This document shows, in pieces, positions 12,665-13,498 of a DNA stretch of 13,498 nucleotides (positions within the stretch are counted from its first letter, which is position 1; each line of letters begins with the position of its first letter). This DNA comes from Halorhodospira sp. (GTDB lineage Bacteria > Pseudomonadota > Gammaproteobacteria > Nitrococcales > Halorhodospiraceae): the NCBI GenBank assembly GCA_007127935.1, contig SKYL01000153.1, positions 1 to 13,498 of the forward strand. The letters are read 5' to 3'. Position numbers and translations under genes: made by a program. The notes below the pieces were generated by a model. That model had not been told where the DNA came from, made no database searches, and worked only from the letters and a program-made list of their open reading frames with translations.

Positions 12665-13498
12665 TCAGTGGACGACGCGGTTGCGTCCCCCCTCCTTGGC
12701 CCGGTAGAGCGCCGCGTCGGCGGCCTGGATCACTTCCTCCGGGGTGCCCGCATGGCGGCCCGGTTCGGCGACACCGATGCTGATGGTGATCTGTACTGCC
12801 TCGCCGCCGTTGCGGCCCCGCGCCTGCTTTCCGCCCTTGTCGTTCTTCGGCCGCTGACCGGAGCGACGGACCAGGAACGGCGTGTCGGCAATCTCCTCCC
12901 GCAGGTCCTCCAAAACGTCGATTACATCCTCCGCCTGCCGGCCGGGAAAGATCACCGAAAACTCCTCCCCTCCGTACCGGAATGGCCGTCCGCCCCCTTT
13001 GACCTTGGCGAGGATGGCGGCCACCCGCCGCAACACCTGATCCCCGATCTCGTGGCCGTAGGTGTCGTTGAAGCCCTTGAAGTGATCCACATCGAGCATG
13101 GCGATGGCGTACCGGCCGGTGAGTTGCCGCATCAGCGCGTCCATCGCGCGGCGGTTGGGCAGGGCGGTGAGGGCGTCGCGAAAGGCGAGGCGGTGCGCCT
13201 CCTGGAGGATCGCCCCCAGCAGCGCCACCAGGGCGACCGTGGTGAAGGTCGCCGTGCCGTGGCTCACCGCCGAGACACTCTCCAGGTGCGCGCCGAGGCC
13301 GAAGGCGGCCAACGCCGCCCAGGCGCCGATCACCGGCGGCGTGCGTTCCGTGATCGCCAACGCGCCCAGGGCCAGGAACCCCAGGGCCAGCGCCAAAACC
13401 GCCTGATCGGAGAGGCCGGTCCAATCCGCCGCCTCCGCCGGCAGGAAGGTGATCCCGGCCGCCGTGGTCAGTAAGCCGGGGAACCAGACAAGGGCGCC
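12665..13498 (-). CDS. Membrane-anchored GGDEF diguanylate cyclase, N terminus cut by the right edge
   Basis: The frame is open from the right edge of the window to the TGA at 12665-12667, giving 277 residues with the true start outside. A TTG at 13396 is a possible internal start, but the hydrophobic sequence continues upstream of it to the edge (for example ALVWFPGLLTTAAGITFL), so the gene is longer. The visible first 95 residues are mostly membrane helices. The GGDEF domain follows (about 105-277). It has LDVDHFKGFNDTYGHEIGD (135-153) and an intact GGEEF (176-180), so c-di-GMP synthesis from two GTP is likely. No RxxD inhibitory site is seen before GGEEF. A basic, Gly-rich insert of about 25 residues (about 211-235, RRSGQRPKNDKGGKQ...) precedes the ITISIGVAE strand. 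The C-terminal YRAKEGGRNRV is the usual family ending. yafJ lies 12 bases downstream. Confidence 0.9.
   Translation of the reverse strand, partial: GALVWFPGLLTTAAGITFLPAEAADWTGLSDQAVLALALGFLALGALAITERTPPVIGAWAALAAFGLGAHLESVSAVSHGTATFTTVALVALLGAILQEAHRLAFRDALTALPNRRAMDALMRQLTGRYAIAMLDVDHFKGFNDTYGHEIGDQVLRRVAAILAKVKGGGRPFRYGGEEFSVIFPGRQAEDVIDVLEDLREEIADTPFLVRRSGQRPKNDKGGKQARGRNGGEAVQITISIGVAEPGRHAGTPEEVIQAADAALYRAKEGGRNRVVH

Noticed and set aside
11966..13474. Plus-strand open frame of 502 codons under yafJ and the GGDEF gene
   Set aside because: Antisense shadow; both minus-strand genes have intact catalytic motifs.
1..13498. Defence, toxin-antitoxin, CRISPR, retron or phage module
   Set aside because: No repeat-spacer array, integrase, transposase, reverse transcriptase, nuclease or small toxin-antitoxin pair was seen on either strand.

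Overview
The window is strongly GC-rich with dense coding on both strands. It looks chromosomal and gammaproteobacterial. The taxon cues are a YafJ-type glutamine amidotransferase that aligns closely with the enterobacterial protein as I remember it, an ATPase plus SPOR protein of DamX type, a tRNA-Glu(UUC) with a genome-encoded CCA, and a MoaE/Mrp pair of proteobacterial type. A halophilic or sulfur-oxidising Chromatiales-like host would fit the base composition, but that is inference. I see no phage, plasmid, IS, CRISPR or classical defence module.

Layout. Positions 1-2101 (minus): a DamX-like ATPase/SPOR cell-division protein, followed after 92 bases by the 5' part of a FliK-like gene that runs off the left edge. 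Two matching AT-rich dyads lie just upstream of the FliK-like start. Positions 2161-2294 (plus): a tRNA-Glu gene with a good sigma-70 promoter. Positions 2254-4140 (minus): a GAF / degenerate GGDEF / EAL protein whose last codons and stop lie inside the tRNA gene on the opposite strand. Positions 4321-4938 (plus): a membrane-anchored or exported protein I do not recognise, divergent from the EAL gene. Positions 4962-7822 (minus): a translationally coupled pair, a UbiA/MenA-like prenyltransferase followed by an exported M1-type metallopeptidase. Positions 7926-8014: a palindromic interspersed repeat, followed by an unusually AT-rich leader. Positions 8063-10171 (plus): a PAS / LOV-like PAS / GGDEF / EAL protein. 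Positions 10258-11815 (plus): moaE then mrp (apbC). Positions 11834-13498 (minus): a membrane GGDEF diguanylate cyclase cut by the right edge, then yafJ 12 bases behind it.

How the genes relate. The recurring theme is cyclic-di-GMP: one likely phosphodiesterase (GAF-EAL), one probable bifunctional sensor (PAS-LOV-like-GGDEF-EAL) and one likely membrane cyclase (GGEEF) lie within about 11 kb. They are in separate transcription units, so this is clustering rather than an operon. A flagellar hook-length gene near one end is consistent with motility control but does not prove a link. The most unusual points are a LOV-like sensor domain with the photoactive cysteine replaced by glycine, the antisense overlap of an EAL gene with tRNA-Glu, the paired dyads before the FliK-like gene, and a 13-base tandem duplication that doubles the stop codon of yafJ. 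I did not find a convincing new multi-gene system. The best candidate for an uncharacterised functional unit is the prenyltransferase-metallopeptidase pair.
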